The notes beneath the pieces were generated by a model. It did no database searches, had not been told where the DNA came from, and was given only the letters and a program-made list of their open reading frames with translations. Positions 27,682 through 39,300 of a stretch of 64,000 nucleotides of DNA are shown here, in pieces (position 1 is the stretch's first letter; each line of letters opens with the position of its first letter). The stretch is from Litoditis marina (Eukaryota; Nematoda; Chromadorea; Rhabditida; Rhabditidae), in assembly GCA_964036275.1 (NCBI GenBank), contig OZ038433.1, positions 48,113,616-48,177,615 of the forward strand, given 5' to 3'. A program made the translations under genes and the position numbers.

Positions 27682-30387
27682 ATGATTCGCATCGCTCTCC
27701 TCTCCGTTTTCTGTTTGATTGGATGGTGCTCAGAGAGTTCCCCAGTCAGTGATGATCCCTGGGATGTTGATGGCCCGTGCCAGGTTTATGTCGAGGTGAG
27801 TACTTTCTCCATCTAGACAGATTTTATCGAGACATCTTCATCATCTAAAAGTTAGCATGTTTATATGCATACATTTTCCTGGACTTTCAGCGTGTTCTCT
27901 CGAAAACTGAGAATTGATATTTACTGGAATATTTCTAAGAAGGATGTTACTGTTACTGTACTCTTCAATGTTATATTGTCATTAACGTCTCGTGCAGTTA
28001 CATTTTTGGTTTGTCTTCAAACTTTGCGTACGAAGTTTACAGGAACGCACAATTTATCATTACTTTCCCTGATGTCGACATAAATTCAGAACCACCTTGT
28101 TCCTTGTTTAAATATCAAGTTCTGCTATCTGGATGGTATTGTTTCAGAAATTTGCTAGGGCACAAGCGGATATAGTGCAGTGTGCAACCAACTGGTCCGT
28201 GCCGCCGAAAGTCTGTACAAACTGTTTCGACGAGTACATTGCCTTCAAACAAGTGGAGTATGAAACCTGGCATCTGGTGAGCTTCTGTTCTGAATTCGAG
28301 AGCATGCACATATGGGATAAACCACTTCATTCCGAAATGACTATGAGTTATGCAACATAAGGTTGAAGTGTCCAATAGCTTAGTACTTTTATTTATTTCA
28401 TAACTTTACTTGACTCAAAATATGAGAATGTTCTCTTATTCTGGAATACAAAAAATCATATCTAAAAACGGCCAGAACTACCTTCTGTTTTCTAGAGTTT
28501 CTAGAGTTGAAGACAGTAAAATTGTTGGACACGGGCGGCTGTCACGTGAACCTTATTATTTTCAGGACAATGTCACTTCTCTAGACAACAGAACCTGCAC
28601 ACAAGTAATTTATGACAATTATTTGCTATCGTATAGCAATGATATATCGAATGCTGTGTCTTCTCGTATATGGGAAAGCTCACGTTGTGAATGTGAGTTA
28701 ATTTGAACTGAGTTTTCACGAAGAAATCAAACTTTCTAGCAAACACTTTGTAAGATTGTAGTGCTTTTCTTCATATGACCTCTATACAATCTTTATTGAA
28801 GAATGGAATTCAAAAGAGTGGGTGACGCAAAAAGTAAAACATATTGCAAAAAACCTCTCTAGTTTAAGCTTGTATTCATATCTCTTGGAACTTCACTGCA
28901 AATGATTCACGTGTGGAATTCCTCAACAGAACTTTGGCTTTCCAAGAAAGGCTATTCTTTTGGAGGGATTGCGTAGTGAATTTCACATCGAATGGTTAGT
29001 TGAAGTCTTTCTTCTATGTTTCCCATTCTAAATCACTTGATAGTTTAGAATGTTCTAGTATATTCTTGACTTGCCGTTGCCGCATGAACCGGAATCGTCG
29101 GTTTCCATTAAAACATTCTGATTGTTTCTACCACGCTCACACTCCAGCTTGTCTTTACAGCTGAAAATGTAATCACTTGCTCATTTTCAGTGTAACCTGG
29201 GACAATTTGATTATTATCTGGCTGAAAAATGACGAAACTTCACTTGAAAAACGACTTTATCTCAGTGAATTTGTTAGATCTCTATTGTGTGAAGTGTGAT
29301 CATGATTCAACTAACTGTATGTCAACTTTTTGTTTCTGGGTATCAGTTTATGAACATTTTCTTATTTCCAGGTGACGTTGATCCTTTATCCCGTGTTCAG
29401 AATGGAACAACCATATGTGAATTCTGCAAGAAGCCTTTTGACTCACTCTTCACTTTCTATTGGGACATTTATGTTAAACCTGGCATTGATTTCTGCGTAG
29501 ACGTGGAGACAACGGTTAGTTGCGAACGCGTACTATTTTCTATTATAATTATTATAGAATCATGGTCTAAATTTGTTATATACTTTTCCAGATAAATTAT
29601 GATATTGATGATCGCTATTGCTATTGCGTTAGTTCACTGTCCCCCACGACATTAAAGCTATTAGCACGTTTTAGATTTAGAGTGGCAGACAAGTATTTCT
29701 AGATGAACGATACGTTACACTTGTGGAATAATGCCTGGCAGTGTGCTGAAAAGAAGGATAGGAAGAGAGACACTGCGCTTGTGATATACACGATGCTCGT
29801 TCTATTGGTGCTCACAGCACTGTTCTATGCCGGCAGTTATATACAGGGAGGAGGTGGCGCCAGAAATCTTATTCGATGTGAGTTTCGCAGATTTCGCACT
29901 ATGGTTTCTTTACTTAACTTCTCTCGTCTGACGAAATACTAATTGAAGTATTATATGATGAGACTCGTCATGTAGTACTTCAAATGGTATTCTCTCCTGC
30001 TGCACTGGTCAGTGACTGCTCAGCTGGGGAGGGGAAGGGAAACGGTCTTATCGTGTTTGAAGACGGTCATACGATGTTCTGCTGTAACGATACGTATTGA
30101 TCCGGGTCGATTCGTGTTTTAGAGAATGATATCCTGGAACACGGGAGCATTGTTCCAAATGATGTTCACCCTGTTTTTGATTAGCTTCGGTATTTATAGA
30201 GTGAGTGTGGTATTGAATAACATCAAATATGATACTTGTAGTATAGTTATAATTGAGTTCAGATTCGCGCATGGCTCCTCCGCGAGGTCAAAGGTCGAGA
30301 CTGCTCACGTCGTCTGCGTCTGATGCCTCTCTGGCCACAGTTCCATCTGTTCATTCGGCCGTCGTTTCTAGGAGTAGGCCCGGCTGA
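27682..30387 (+). CDS. ostm1: Osteopetrosis-associated transmembrane protein 1 (OSTM1) homologue
   Basis: Exons: 27682-27795, 28148-28276, 28566-28692, 28869-28994, 29372-29514, 29703-29877 and 30263-30387, giving 312 aa. OSTM1 is the beta subunit of the lysosomal ClC-7-type chloride/proton exchanger. Seen: a signal peptide (MIRIALLSVFCLIGW); a luminal domain with the paired-Cys pattern CTNCFDEY, RCESCI, ICEFCKKPF and a final FCVDVE; several N-glycosylation sequons (NVT, NRT, NFT); one transmembrane helix (ALVIYTMLVLLVLTALFYAG); and a short basic, Ser-rich cytosolic tail with an RPG terminus. The arrangement matches animal OSTM1 proteins and the length is close. Exon 4 uses an unusual TTTAAG acceptor, but the exon is convincing by its Cys pair and sequons. 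An unspliced ORF at 29191-29290 after a TTTTCAG does not fit any phase and is left out. Confidence 0.86.
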
Positions 30388-30924
30388 TCGCATTCTTAAT
30401 ATCGTTTGTGTATTTTGTGGTTTTCACTTTTTATTCGCCTTTGTCATAGTTTACGACTAGAAGTCGTTGTATAATCGTCTGTTTAGAGAGGTTATAAGTA
30501 AGTATTACACTTTTTGTATATCTAGCTATCATTTCTATCGCATGTGTAAAGTGAACACTAGTTATGTCTAAGTTTTTGACTTTTTCTGCCGATGGTGGTA
30601 AATTTCGAAGTGTACGTGAAACTGTGATTTTGAGCATTGTACTATTTTGTTATGTCGAATATTTCATGATGTTGTTGATATTTTGTCCAAACGTTGTATA
30701 TTGGTAGTGTTGTTTATTGCAGCCGTGGATGCTCAATTGCTGTGATTTGTTACTGGTAAATGTGCAATCATTCCAACATTGTCTAACACTTTTTCGAAAT
30801 TATGATGGGTTCATGATTTACCCAAAGTTATCTACGTTTCTTCCTTTTTAGTTTGTCTGTGTCGTCTGCCTGTTCAATTATCTCCCCCATTGTTCTGTGT
30901 TCAGGTACTATTGTTCAAACGAGA
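30388..30924. other. Intergenic DNA between ostm1 and uqcrh
   Basis: 537 bp between stop and start on the same strand. TTCAG ending at 30904, 20 nt before the uqcrh ATG, could be a trans-splice acceptor. The gap is large for a typical nematode operon. Confidence 0.4.
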
Positions 30925-31768
30925 ATGACCGGACACAACGAAGAGGTGGGTTGGACATTTTTCCACTAAGTTTTGGTTTATCAAAATTTTGTATCTTTTG
31001 TTCGGTTTCGCGAATATATATATATAGGTTTTTTCAAGTACAGAGGCAGCGGATTTGTGATTGAAACGTTTTAAAGTAGGCCGAGTGCGCGAGCATATTA
31101 CGTTTTTTAAAGTGAGTAACATTTCCTTTCATTCTGCATTATACCAAATGCCAGACATTCACATGTTTTTACCTTCTTTGACTCGAATTATGCATGATCG
31201 AATTTCAGCCCCTCGAAGCCGACGTTGACCAGCTGACTCAATACAGAGAACGTTGTGCCGACCATGTCACCAGTCTGAAGGTAGGCTCATCCCATTCACG
31301 ATCCTATAGTCCGAATAGTAGAAAATGAGCTACTTTCACACTGAAAACCAGAATATTGGGTCATATCCACTGGCAAGTGTGGATGATGGGGCCTGAATTT
31401 TTACTCATATTTAGTGACAATTTTTGATGAATCCAATGGTTTAGCGTGGTACTATTTTTATTTCTGAATCTTTCTACAGGCCGTTCTGGACGAGTGCAAT
31501 GACCGTGTCAACTCTCGCACCAACACCGAGGAGACCTGTCATCAGGAGATGACCGACTACGTCCACCATTTGGACGAGTGTGTAAGTTGTATTTGAATTT
31601 AAGAGCTTTTTAACTTGAAATATAATGAGCTCATCAAAATTATTGAAGCGAGAGTATTTTGTTTGCTTCGAAATTTATTCCGATTTAACAAGCTGCACCC
31701 GATGTAATTTAAAGAGCTATAAATTTTTATTTCAGGCCATGCCCAAGGCGTTCAAGGCTCTCAAGTAA
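30925..31768 (+). CDS. uqcrh: Cytochrome b-c1 complex hinge protein (subunit 6)
   Basis: Exons: 30925-30945, 31209-31280, 31480-31581 and 31736-31768, giving 75 aa. The hinge protein of respiratory complex III sits in the intermembrane space beside cytochrome c1 and helps its contact with cytochrome c. The family signature is intact: four Cys at 23, 37, 51 and 65 forming two C-x13-C pairs in a helical hairpin, with the conserved NDRVNSRTNTEETC stretch and a basic end KAFKALK. It is shorter and less acidic at the N-terminus than the vertebrate protein. An AATAAA lies 36 nt after the stop. The gene converges with ccdc93. Confidence 0.93.
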
Positions 31769-31803
31769 TCCAAGCGAATGTTTTGTATTAGAATAGAAGT
31801 TTG

Positions 31804-31809
31804 AATAAA
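31804..31809 (+). promoter_or_regulatory. Polyadenylation signal of uqcrh
   Basis: AATAAA 36 nt downstream of the uqcrh TAA. Confidence 0.75.
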
Positions 31810-31976
31810 TACGTCTCTCTCTGTGTAAACATCTAAAGAAACATCGTTACGAAACAACCGGTCCTTCGAAAAATTGATGCCAGATGGTTTTTCTTCAATT
31901 CAAACGTCACGTGTTTTCACAATTCGCATTGTTCGAGGATAATCACATATAATACTGGAATTAGTTATAAATTAAT

Positions 31977-31982
31977 TTATTA
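31977..31982 (-). promoter_or_regulatory. Polyadenylation signal of ccdc93
   Basis: AATAAA on the minus strand, 34 nt after the ccdc93 TAG. It faces the uqcrh signal across about 170 bp. Confidence 0.7.
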
Positions 31983-32015
31983 TATACAATCACAACTAGC
32001 ATCAATTTAGAATCA

Positions 32016-35000
32016 CTAGTTCATCTCTTTCCGCAGCTCATCATTCCGCTTGCAAACCTATAAAAGAACAGATTGGACGTTTTATAAGATGACGTGAAGT
32101 GTATAATAATCGATAAAACTTGATGTATACTGTAGTCAATCACGTGAAACATGTTTACAACAGAACTCAAAAAAAAACAGCAGAGCTCAAAAACGTGCAA
32201 TGACAAAGTGCACAATGTCTCTTTATAACTTTTCGTGACTATTTAATTTACTTCTGGTATACCTGTTCGAATTTCTCCGTCGCCCTATAGAAGGCCCTTT
32301 GATTTTCTCTCAACTGCGAGTATTCGACCGTGAGTTCGGTTTTCTCGCCATCCAACTCGGTTGCCTTCATGGACAACTGGAACATAATTGATTGTTCAGT
32401 AAATGACGAAACCTGATTTGTCCCAAAACTGTTGTAGCGTTGGAAACTGTACGATTCGTGCCAAAAAAAATTTCAGATTCCATGCTAACTAACACATTTG
32501 GTTCTAAGAAGGTTGTAGTTCAGACCATCGGAAACATATAAAGTTAGCTGTCAACCCCGTTGTCAAGCTACTAGTCTTCAAAGTGCAAAATAAAGATGGC
32601 ATCCAAGCAAGGTGTAGGGAGTGACTAAATCATGCAGTTTGATCTCAAAATATACCGTAATGCACGAATTTTGACCAAAAAGTAACGGGATCACACTACA
32701 AACTTTCGGATCGGGTTAGAAAAACATAGATCAACAAACACAGAAATGCTCACCTTATCATGACTAGCCTCTACGCTCTTCAGGATCTCCTGCAGATTTT
32801 GAATGAACGAATCCCGGTAAGCATCTTTTGTAGCCCTGAAACAATGCCAATAAAGCATTGATCTAACAGCAGGGAAAAACAAAAATAGAAATAGTTACTT
32901 CATAAAGTTCAAACTACAAAAGTATATAAACAGGATCAGAAACACCGCGATGCGTGAGTAATGGAGAAGCATCGAAGTGCAATCGAGTGCTGAATCGAGT
33001 GCAAACTACAAAACGCAGAGCAGTAACATAAACACTTGGATGTAAGCTTAGGGTAGACGCGAAACCAATTAACTTTCATTCATCTCAACTATAGGTAATC
33101 AGTGCTTTCACTCTTAGTTGCATAACAGTACCCACTAGAGTTATTAATCGAGTTCAAAATTTTAAGTTTCACTTTCGAGTCGAGTTCTGCACCCACATTG
33201 GTAGTACATCCTCTATTTTGCCGAGTAGACTGATCTCCTTCTTCATGTAGTCGCGAACATCCACCAGAGTGTTGTGCAGGGTGAAGTACTGCTTCGTTTC
33301 GCGATGCTTACTGGCCACTTGAATGCAAATAATGAGACTGTGAGTGCAGCCTCACCATAGTTGTGGAACAGTAATTTTTGCGATTAAACTGGTATTGAGC
33401 TCCGTCTTCAAAGTTTTCGTGGCGGGACACTGTATCCCACTGCAATTTGGCATGGTCGCAGCAGTAATTCGCTGCGTTTCGCTCTTATTTTCATGCGAAT
33501 CATTGGCGGAGCGTCTAAAATCGAGGACGCGAGTTCCTTATTTATCAAAGCTGCTGTTGAGAACGCCGTGAACAGCAATCACATAATCATTAGGTATATC
33601 ATGAGCAAAGTTGGAACCTATATTGAGTTTTGGGTCCGCTACACGCTCGCTTCAGGGCTGGTTAGTGTTAACCGTTTTCGGTTTGTTACGTACAAATGAT
33701 TGGTTTTCAAACATATTAGAGTTGTGTAAGAACCTGTTACCAATCGGAAACTAACCCCATTCAACTTTGAAATATATTGATGATTAGTGGAAGATGAGAG
33801 AGTCATATTGAGCACTTACTCTGATTGTACAGTTCGATGAAACGTTGTTGATACTGCGACATTTCGATTTGGGAGGGAAAACTATCCAATTCACGTTGGG
33901 CTACAGCTAACTTCTTGGCCGACTGAAATAGAAAGTGTGTGAAGTTCTCCAACGTTTAACATTGCAAACATCCCTAGTTTAGAGGACGATCAAATCTGAG
34001 TTGTAGTTTTCTCTTGAACACAGCAGAACACTAATTCTGCCCGAAACTCTTCGGAATCAAACTACAACCACAGAAGACCAGTCCGTGCCAGTCTGTTTTT
34101 CTATAACTATCCCTACACTATCAAGTTGAGGTTTTGAGCAAGTAGGCAAAAAGCATGCATAGATAAAGAACACCCCAACAATATCTGTCTTCCAACAATT
34201 CTGAAAAAAAACGTGCGTAATAAGGTATTGAGGTGCCGAGGGTAAACATACCTCAGCGGAAAGTATTCTCTCGGCAGCTAGCTGTGCCTCCATCTTTTCC
34301 AATGTTTCACCCAGTTCTACTTCCAAAGCAGACTGAAAATACAATATGTCCTACGGAGGGGTTCGAACCCGCAACCAAAAGGTTGACAGGTACCTGCGTT
34401 ATCCAATCGAACAAATGGGATATTACTGATATCAGCACCCGTTTGTCCTAAGATGTTTTATGTCTATCAACACGACATATATTGAGATCTACAGAAAAAT
34501 TAAGGTATAGAAATATGATTAAGTGAGAAATTAAGATAATATACTGTTTTCAGATTCAACAAATAAAACCAACCTCGCCCATTGAGTTGTTATCGATCGA
34601 ACGAAGTGTATCTATTTCGGCTTCTATGGCTTTCAGCTCGGAACGACAGGCAGCCTTCAAAGAGGAGCATTTTTAGTCACATACCGGAAAACTATTCACT
34701 AAATGATAAGATGTATTTCAATCGAAATACACAATATTTCCTAATGCAGCACCAGAAGTATGCATTTCTGACATTTAGCCATAATTGTTAGAGATTCGTT
34801 CAGGCAGAAACCATACGAAGGTCGGGCTCCGCTCCGAAGAAGACTTGTTTCGAGTCATCTAGTTCTATCGAGTTTCTAAGCCTATTAACACTCGTGCACG
34901 AATATCTCAGAGCATGCAGAGATAAGCAGATTTGGAGATCGGTCAAGGACCACCACTGTGATACATTGTGATGTGACGAATAACACTTGAAACTTAACAC

Positions 35001-38000
35001 TGAAGTGACCCTAATTTAAAATTCATCTGTCTAATCTGATGTGATTGCAGCAGTATGGTGCATACATCAAACGAACTTGCCGATATGTACCCACCTTGAA
35101 CTGTTTCTCTTGTTTGGCAACCTGATCATATTCGAGAAGTAAGCCACGAAATTCCTCCAATTCTCTTCAAATAACATGATAAGTACATCTCTATCTTTCA
35201 TTACGACCGACAGCCGATTTTGGCAAAATGAGGCAATTTCACGTAAAAGTAGAGATTTTTCGTGATACTGGCTCAAATTTAACTGGTAAATCAAAACATG
35301 CTTAGCAGAGCTGCAAACCACCACATAGGCAATAACTTTCACTTCATTTCTCTGTCTCACGGTTTGTCTACAGTTACATCATTGAACACGTACATGGTAC
35401 ATCTACCATGATCTTTTCTAACAAATAAGCAAATGGAGCTAAAAAAAAAACTGACTCTGAGCTGAATTTTTCTATCAGCTTCTGATTCTTGACTTTCTCC
35501 GAAGCTCTCTCAATGATCAGTTGATCTATCCTACTCTTTTCTTCCTCCTCTTTTTCTAACTCTTTCGACAATCTCTCTCCTTCCAAGACTGTCTGCAAAA
35601 AATGTTTGATAGTCAGCTTTGAGCTTCGAAGTCTGACGTTCTAAATTGTTAGATTTGCCGCTTTAGAAAACTTTTAGCCTTCAAAAGTTAACAGAAGGAA
35701 AACACTAATTAACTTAGCATCTGGTACCGACTAATAGCTGATTTTACCAACAAAAGTAAAGTAAGCATACAAGGAATGAAGACAGACATTACAAAACGCC
35801 GAAAATTAACCCCCAACATCAGAATCCCTCATGGAAGTTATATTCAACATAAGCATTTAACCGACCTCTTCAATTTGTTTTTCCAGCTCAGATAATGTTT
35901 GTTCAGGAGTGGGCAACTGTGGCTTGATCTGCAACACGCAAACACTGATACAGACAGCATTGAGCACGGTGTTCCTGGCTACAGTAATTTGTGTCACTAA
36001 AATGTTTGGTAAATTGTCTTAATGTGATTTCGTTAGTTAAATCTATATTCGACAAAATAGTGTAGGAACTACTCTCGAAAAAGTAACCGGAAAACCAAGA
36101 TGAATACCCGCATTTGGCGAACGATGGAACTCTCACCGTTTCATTGGACGGCTGCACGGCATCGACTATTTTCCTCAGCGATTTGGTTGAAATTCGATCG
36201 CGAACGGAAGCTTCCTCTAATCTTGGCGCAGGCTGGCTTGAACTGCCGCCAACCCCCTCAACAGACCTGAAAAACAAGTGGTTAATAAACAACTCTGAAC
36301 TTAAATTAATTTTTCAGTTATTCTACTAGAAATGTTATCCAATCAATCTTCTCAAAATTTCCAGTCGCTGAACCTTTGAAATTGTCTAAAACATGGAAAA
36401 ACTGGAGTTTCGAAATTTCTAAAACAGTCCAAGCAGAAATGAAGCGAACTATATACACCTCTTGAAACTGTTGAGTGATCAAACATGCTACCGTATAAGG
36501 CCACGGATGAGTGAGCCAGACTATATATAAATAATGTTCTGTTGCTCAAGAGTTCCAAGACGCAACTCTCTTGGAACTCTTGAGCAACAGAACATTATCT
36601 CACCCAGAGTATTCTGCCAGTGTGCACATGACGTCTTGATGTATCGATTCTGGATTGGCTGCCGGGCCTCTTCGAAACACGCGATCCGGGGTTATTGACG
36701 AGGAAAGATTGGCAATTCGGTCGGTCAACGGGTTCTGGAAACGACATATAGACTGTTAGTTAATCGCACAGTCACGTGGACCTTGATAAGCACAGCAGAA
36801 CTCAGAAACGTGCCATAACGAAGTGCACGATGCCTCAATATAATGCGAACTTTACATGACTGTTACTTCTAGTATAAACTTTTCACGAATGATTCAATAT
36901 TTTATGTTATCATGTTATATCGTTTACAGACCGCGTATATGGTAGGAGCGGTTGGATTTTTTATCACGACTGAGTTTGAGCCCGATACACGAACCTGGAA
37001 ACAGAGCAACATTTAGAATTTTCAGTTTTGCGAAAAGGGCTGTCAATAACTGATGCCGAACAGATCAGATCATAATATCAAAGCATTACCAGCCGACCGC
37101 TTCAAATTTAACATTTTTCGGTCATCGTTCATGACTGATATTGACTAACTAGCCAGTAAAGAGGTCAAAATGAATTGTTCGAGTCAGTAAAAGGATATGT
37201 TATTTGAAGGAAGATTAACTCACCTTCGAGGTGTTCGCCTTCTCGCAGTGGTAATTAGCATGCGCTTCCAACTCATCGCCGTGCTCCTTTCTAGCTTCAA
37301 TCGTTTTCTTAACCAACCACTGAAACATTCACGTGAAGGAGGTGCCGCATCGAAAAAATTCAAATCAAAAAAGGCAGACATTCTCATTTTTTTCCATCAG
37401 CGAACCGGGAATACAACTTTTAGAAGACAATAAGTGTGTTTCCTGATGACTATTATATTGTTTTTTATTATGTATTGATTTCTGCTCATGAAAGATATTT
37501 TCTTTGAACATGACCCAAGCTGGTTTTAAGGCGAACATTAAAGGAAAATCACCTGAATAACGGGGAATATGTGAATAAAATCCAATCCCTGTATCTGATG
37601 TGGTTCTATCGCGAAAGGACATTTCAGAATCGGCAGGACTTCCACAATTCGTTCGGTCAAAGCACTGAAACATTTGAACACATTTCAACTATTTCTCCCA
37701 GTCTGCCGTTCTAGATAATTGTATTGAGATCGTACCATAGTCAATACGTACTGTAAACTTTCTCTTATGTTGAGGCAAATGAAGGAAGACAAAGAATGTG
37801 AACAGTAAACATGAATGAGACAGTATGAAAAAAAAGTTGAATGAAATGACAGAGCAAATGTGGTTTAGTCTTTTTGTTCATGTTTTTGGCACACTTTTTA
37901 TTAAAAAGACTTACTAAGACACTGAGGATGCATTGTTAAACATATACCGGATTTCTTTTTTGGAGGCAAATACTAGTTGAATAACAACAACAAAAAACTA

Positions 38001-38645
38001 ACATTTTCTGTCCAATGGTTGAGTTCTCAGCATACAACAAGTCGATGTCGACGGTGTAATTGCACACCGAAATACACCAAACCATTCCTCCGACAATCTG
38101 AAAAGAGCAGGACGGTCCGCAAGATAAGATCAAATTGACTGTAGTTTAATCTCAACACACGCCATATTCACGATCATGATCGAAAAGCACTGTGACCAAA
38201 CTACACAATAAAAAACAAACCTTGTTCAGGCAAATTGTCCCGAACCGACTCTTTCCGAACGAAAACCGAACGCATTCTTCCCGAACTAACTTCCGCATTA
38301 ATCACCAGGTTGCATTTGAAAGCAGCCAATAGTTTGTACACATGCAACCGGGTTGCATTTTGGTTGTATGCAATCCGGTTGCATTTGTAAACCGCCTACC
38401 TTGTCGAAAGCGGAAAGTCCCTTGATGCGTGCTCTGAAGTAACCACTCGCAACCAACAAATCGATACAGTCTTGCAGTTTTTTGTACTGTTCTTCATCTT
38501 CACGAATGTCGAACTGAAAATAACACATTTTTAATAACAAATTTTAGATGCAACCAGTTTTTTATCCAAGTACTCGATGGTTTTGGTTGTATGTTCAGTG
38601 AATACGATTGATCGAACATACCTTCGCGTCTGAAGCGAGAGACAT
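32016..38645 (-). CDS. ccdc93: Coiled-coil domain-containing protein 93 (CCDC93)
   Basis: Seventeen minus-strand exons: 38622-38645, 38400-38513, 38003-38097, 37553-37664, 37224-37319, 36604-36734, 36137-36266, 35866-35928, 35456-35592, 35095-35164, 34574-34654, 34252-34332, 33820-33922, 33197-33317, 32754-32835, 32263-32376 and 32016-32057, giving 531 aa. CCDC93 is a core subunit of the CCC complex (with CCDC22 and COMMD proteins), which works with WASH and Retriever in endosomal recycling. The N-terminal domain is strongly conserved: [18 protein letters not shown], then GGMVWCI...[15 protein letters not shown] and [18 protein letters not shown]. The C-terminal half is coiled coil with the family stretch [12 protein letters not shown] and [14 protein letters not shown]. 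It is ~100 aa shorter than the human protein, mainly in the central linker. The start follows TTTTATAGAAA. Identity is from memory of the family but the N-terminal match is close. Confidence 0.93.
32126..32262 (-). mobile_element. MITE family A copy at a ccdc93 splice donor
   Basis: Low end TATACTGTAGTCAATCACG; high end (minus strand) TATACCAGAAGTAAATTAAA. The element abuts exon 16 of ccdc93 (ends 32263), so the donor GTATAC is made largely from the MITE terminus. Confidence 0.78.
33369..33571. repeat. Dispersed ~200-bp repeat, copy 1
   Basis: Shares long matching blocks with 52164-52365, for example CAGTAATTTTTGCGATT, GGCGGGACACTGTATCCCAC and GACGCGAGTTC, separated by diverged sequence. It lies in a ccdc93 intron. 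Confidence 0.75.
34349..34420 (-). repeat. tRNA-like sequence, probably tRNA-derived
   Basis: Minus strand GGGTTCGAACCC is a perfect B-box/T-arm, and GATTGGATAACGC resembles a D-arm. The anticodon region folds only as a 5-bp stem with a 4-nt loop and the acceptor ends do not pair well. It sits 17 nt upstream of a ccdc93 acceptor. Confidence 0.45.
36527..36600. repeat. Near-perfect hairpin next to a ccdc93 splice donor
   Basis: ATGTTCTGTTGCTCAAGAGT at about 36533 is the exact reverse complement of the sequence ending at about 36597; the stem is ~28 bp with an 8-nt loop. Its edge is 4-7 nt from the donor of the exon 36604-36734. Confidence 0.85.
36747..36876 (-). mobile_element. MITE family A copy, reverse orientation
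   Basis: Begins TATAGACTGTTAGTTAATCG and ends CTTCTAGTATA; it lies 13 bp upstream of a ccdc93 exon acceptor at 36734. Confidence 0.75.
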
Positions 38646-39300
38646 TTTCTATAAAAGTCACAACAACCACAGTACAGAAAATCCGAAAAAGTTCGATCAA
38701 AGATATTCTGAAAAAAATTGCACGAGAAACAGCTGAAGGAATATTTATCATCGTCAAAAGTGATCGGTTTAGAGATCTCAAAAGCCCACTACAAAGTACA
38801 TAATAGTTTGTTGAATGCTACAAACTAATACAGTAACCCATCGTTAAACCGAAAATGATGCGAACAGCTGTCACTCTGAATGGTTGTCTGCAGTTAGTGA
38901 CACCTGATCAACATCTGAACAGGCTGGCCGTATAAATACCAACTCAAAGTCACTCAAATGTTATCGTTATTCTATATAAACTGAGCCATCAAATCGTATC
39001 CTCGCTTTAAAAAAACGCTACGTTTATCTCTACAGTTACTTACTTATACATTATCGATATTTCTCTATGGCAAGCCATTTCCATAATATAACAAAAACTC
39101 TGGTAATCAATAAATTTATCAGGCTTACAATAGAAAATTGACTATTTTATAGCATAGCAGATAAAAAAGGTAAAATACAAATAATGTTAGTATATAAATA
39201 GCGGTAAAACACAGGCGAAAGAATCATTTGGCGAAAACAGACAGTGATGGCAATAATAGGTTCACAGAAAAACTACGATCAACAATACTTCTTGAATCTA
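38646..39300. other. Spacer between the RING gene and ccdc93
   Basis: 655 bp between the RING gene stop and the ccdc93 start, same strand, with no exon. CTATAAAAGTCACAAC on the plus strand gives a minus-strand TTTTATAG acceptor just before the ccdc93 ATG. Confidence 0.45.

Noticed and set aside
29191..29290. Possible extra ostm1 exon after TTTTCAG
   Set aside because: No phase joins exon 4 (ending 28994) without a stop, whereas exon 4 joins 29372 perfectly.
34349..34420. Candidate tRNA gene on the minus strand
   Set aside because: B-box is good but the anticodon arm would have a 4-nt loop and the acceptor stem fails.
34800..34873. Minus-strand ORF encoding [21 protein letters not shown]
   Set aside because: Lies between two ccdc93 exons that join in phase without it; the neighbouring DNA (34900-34960) resembles repeat sequence near 58320-58370.
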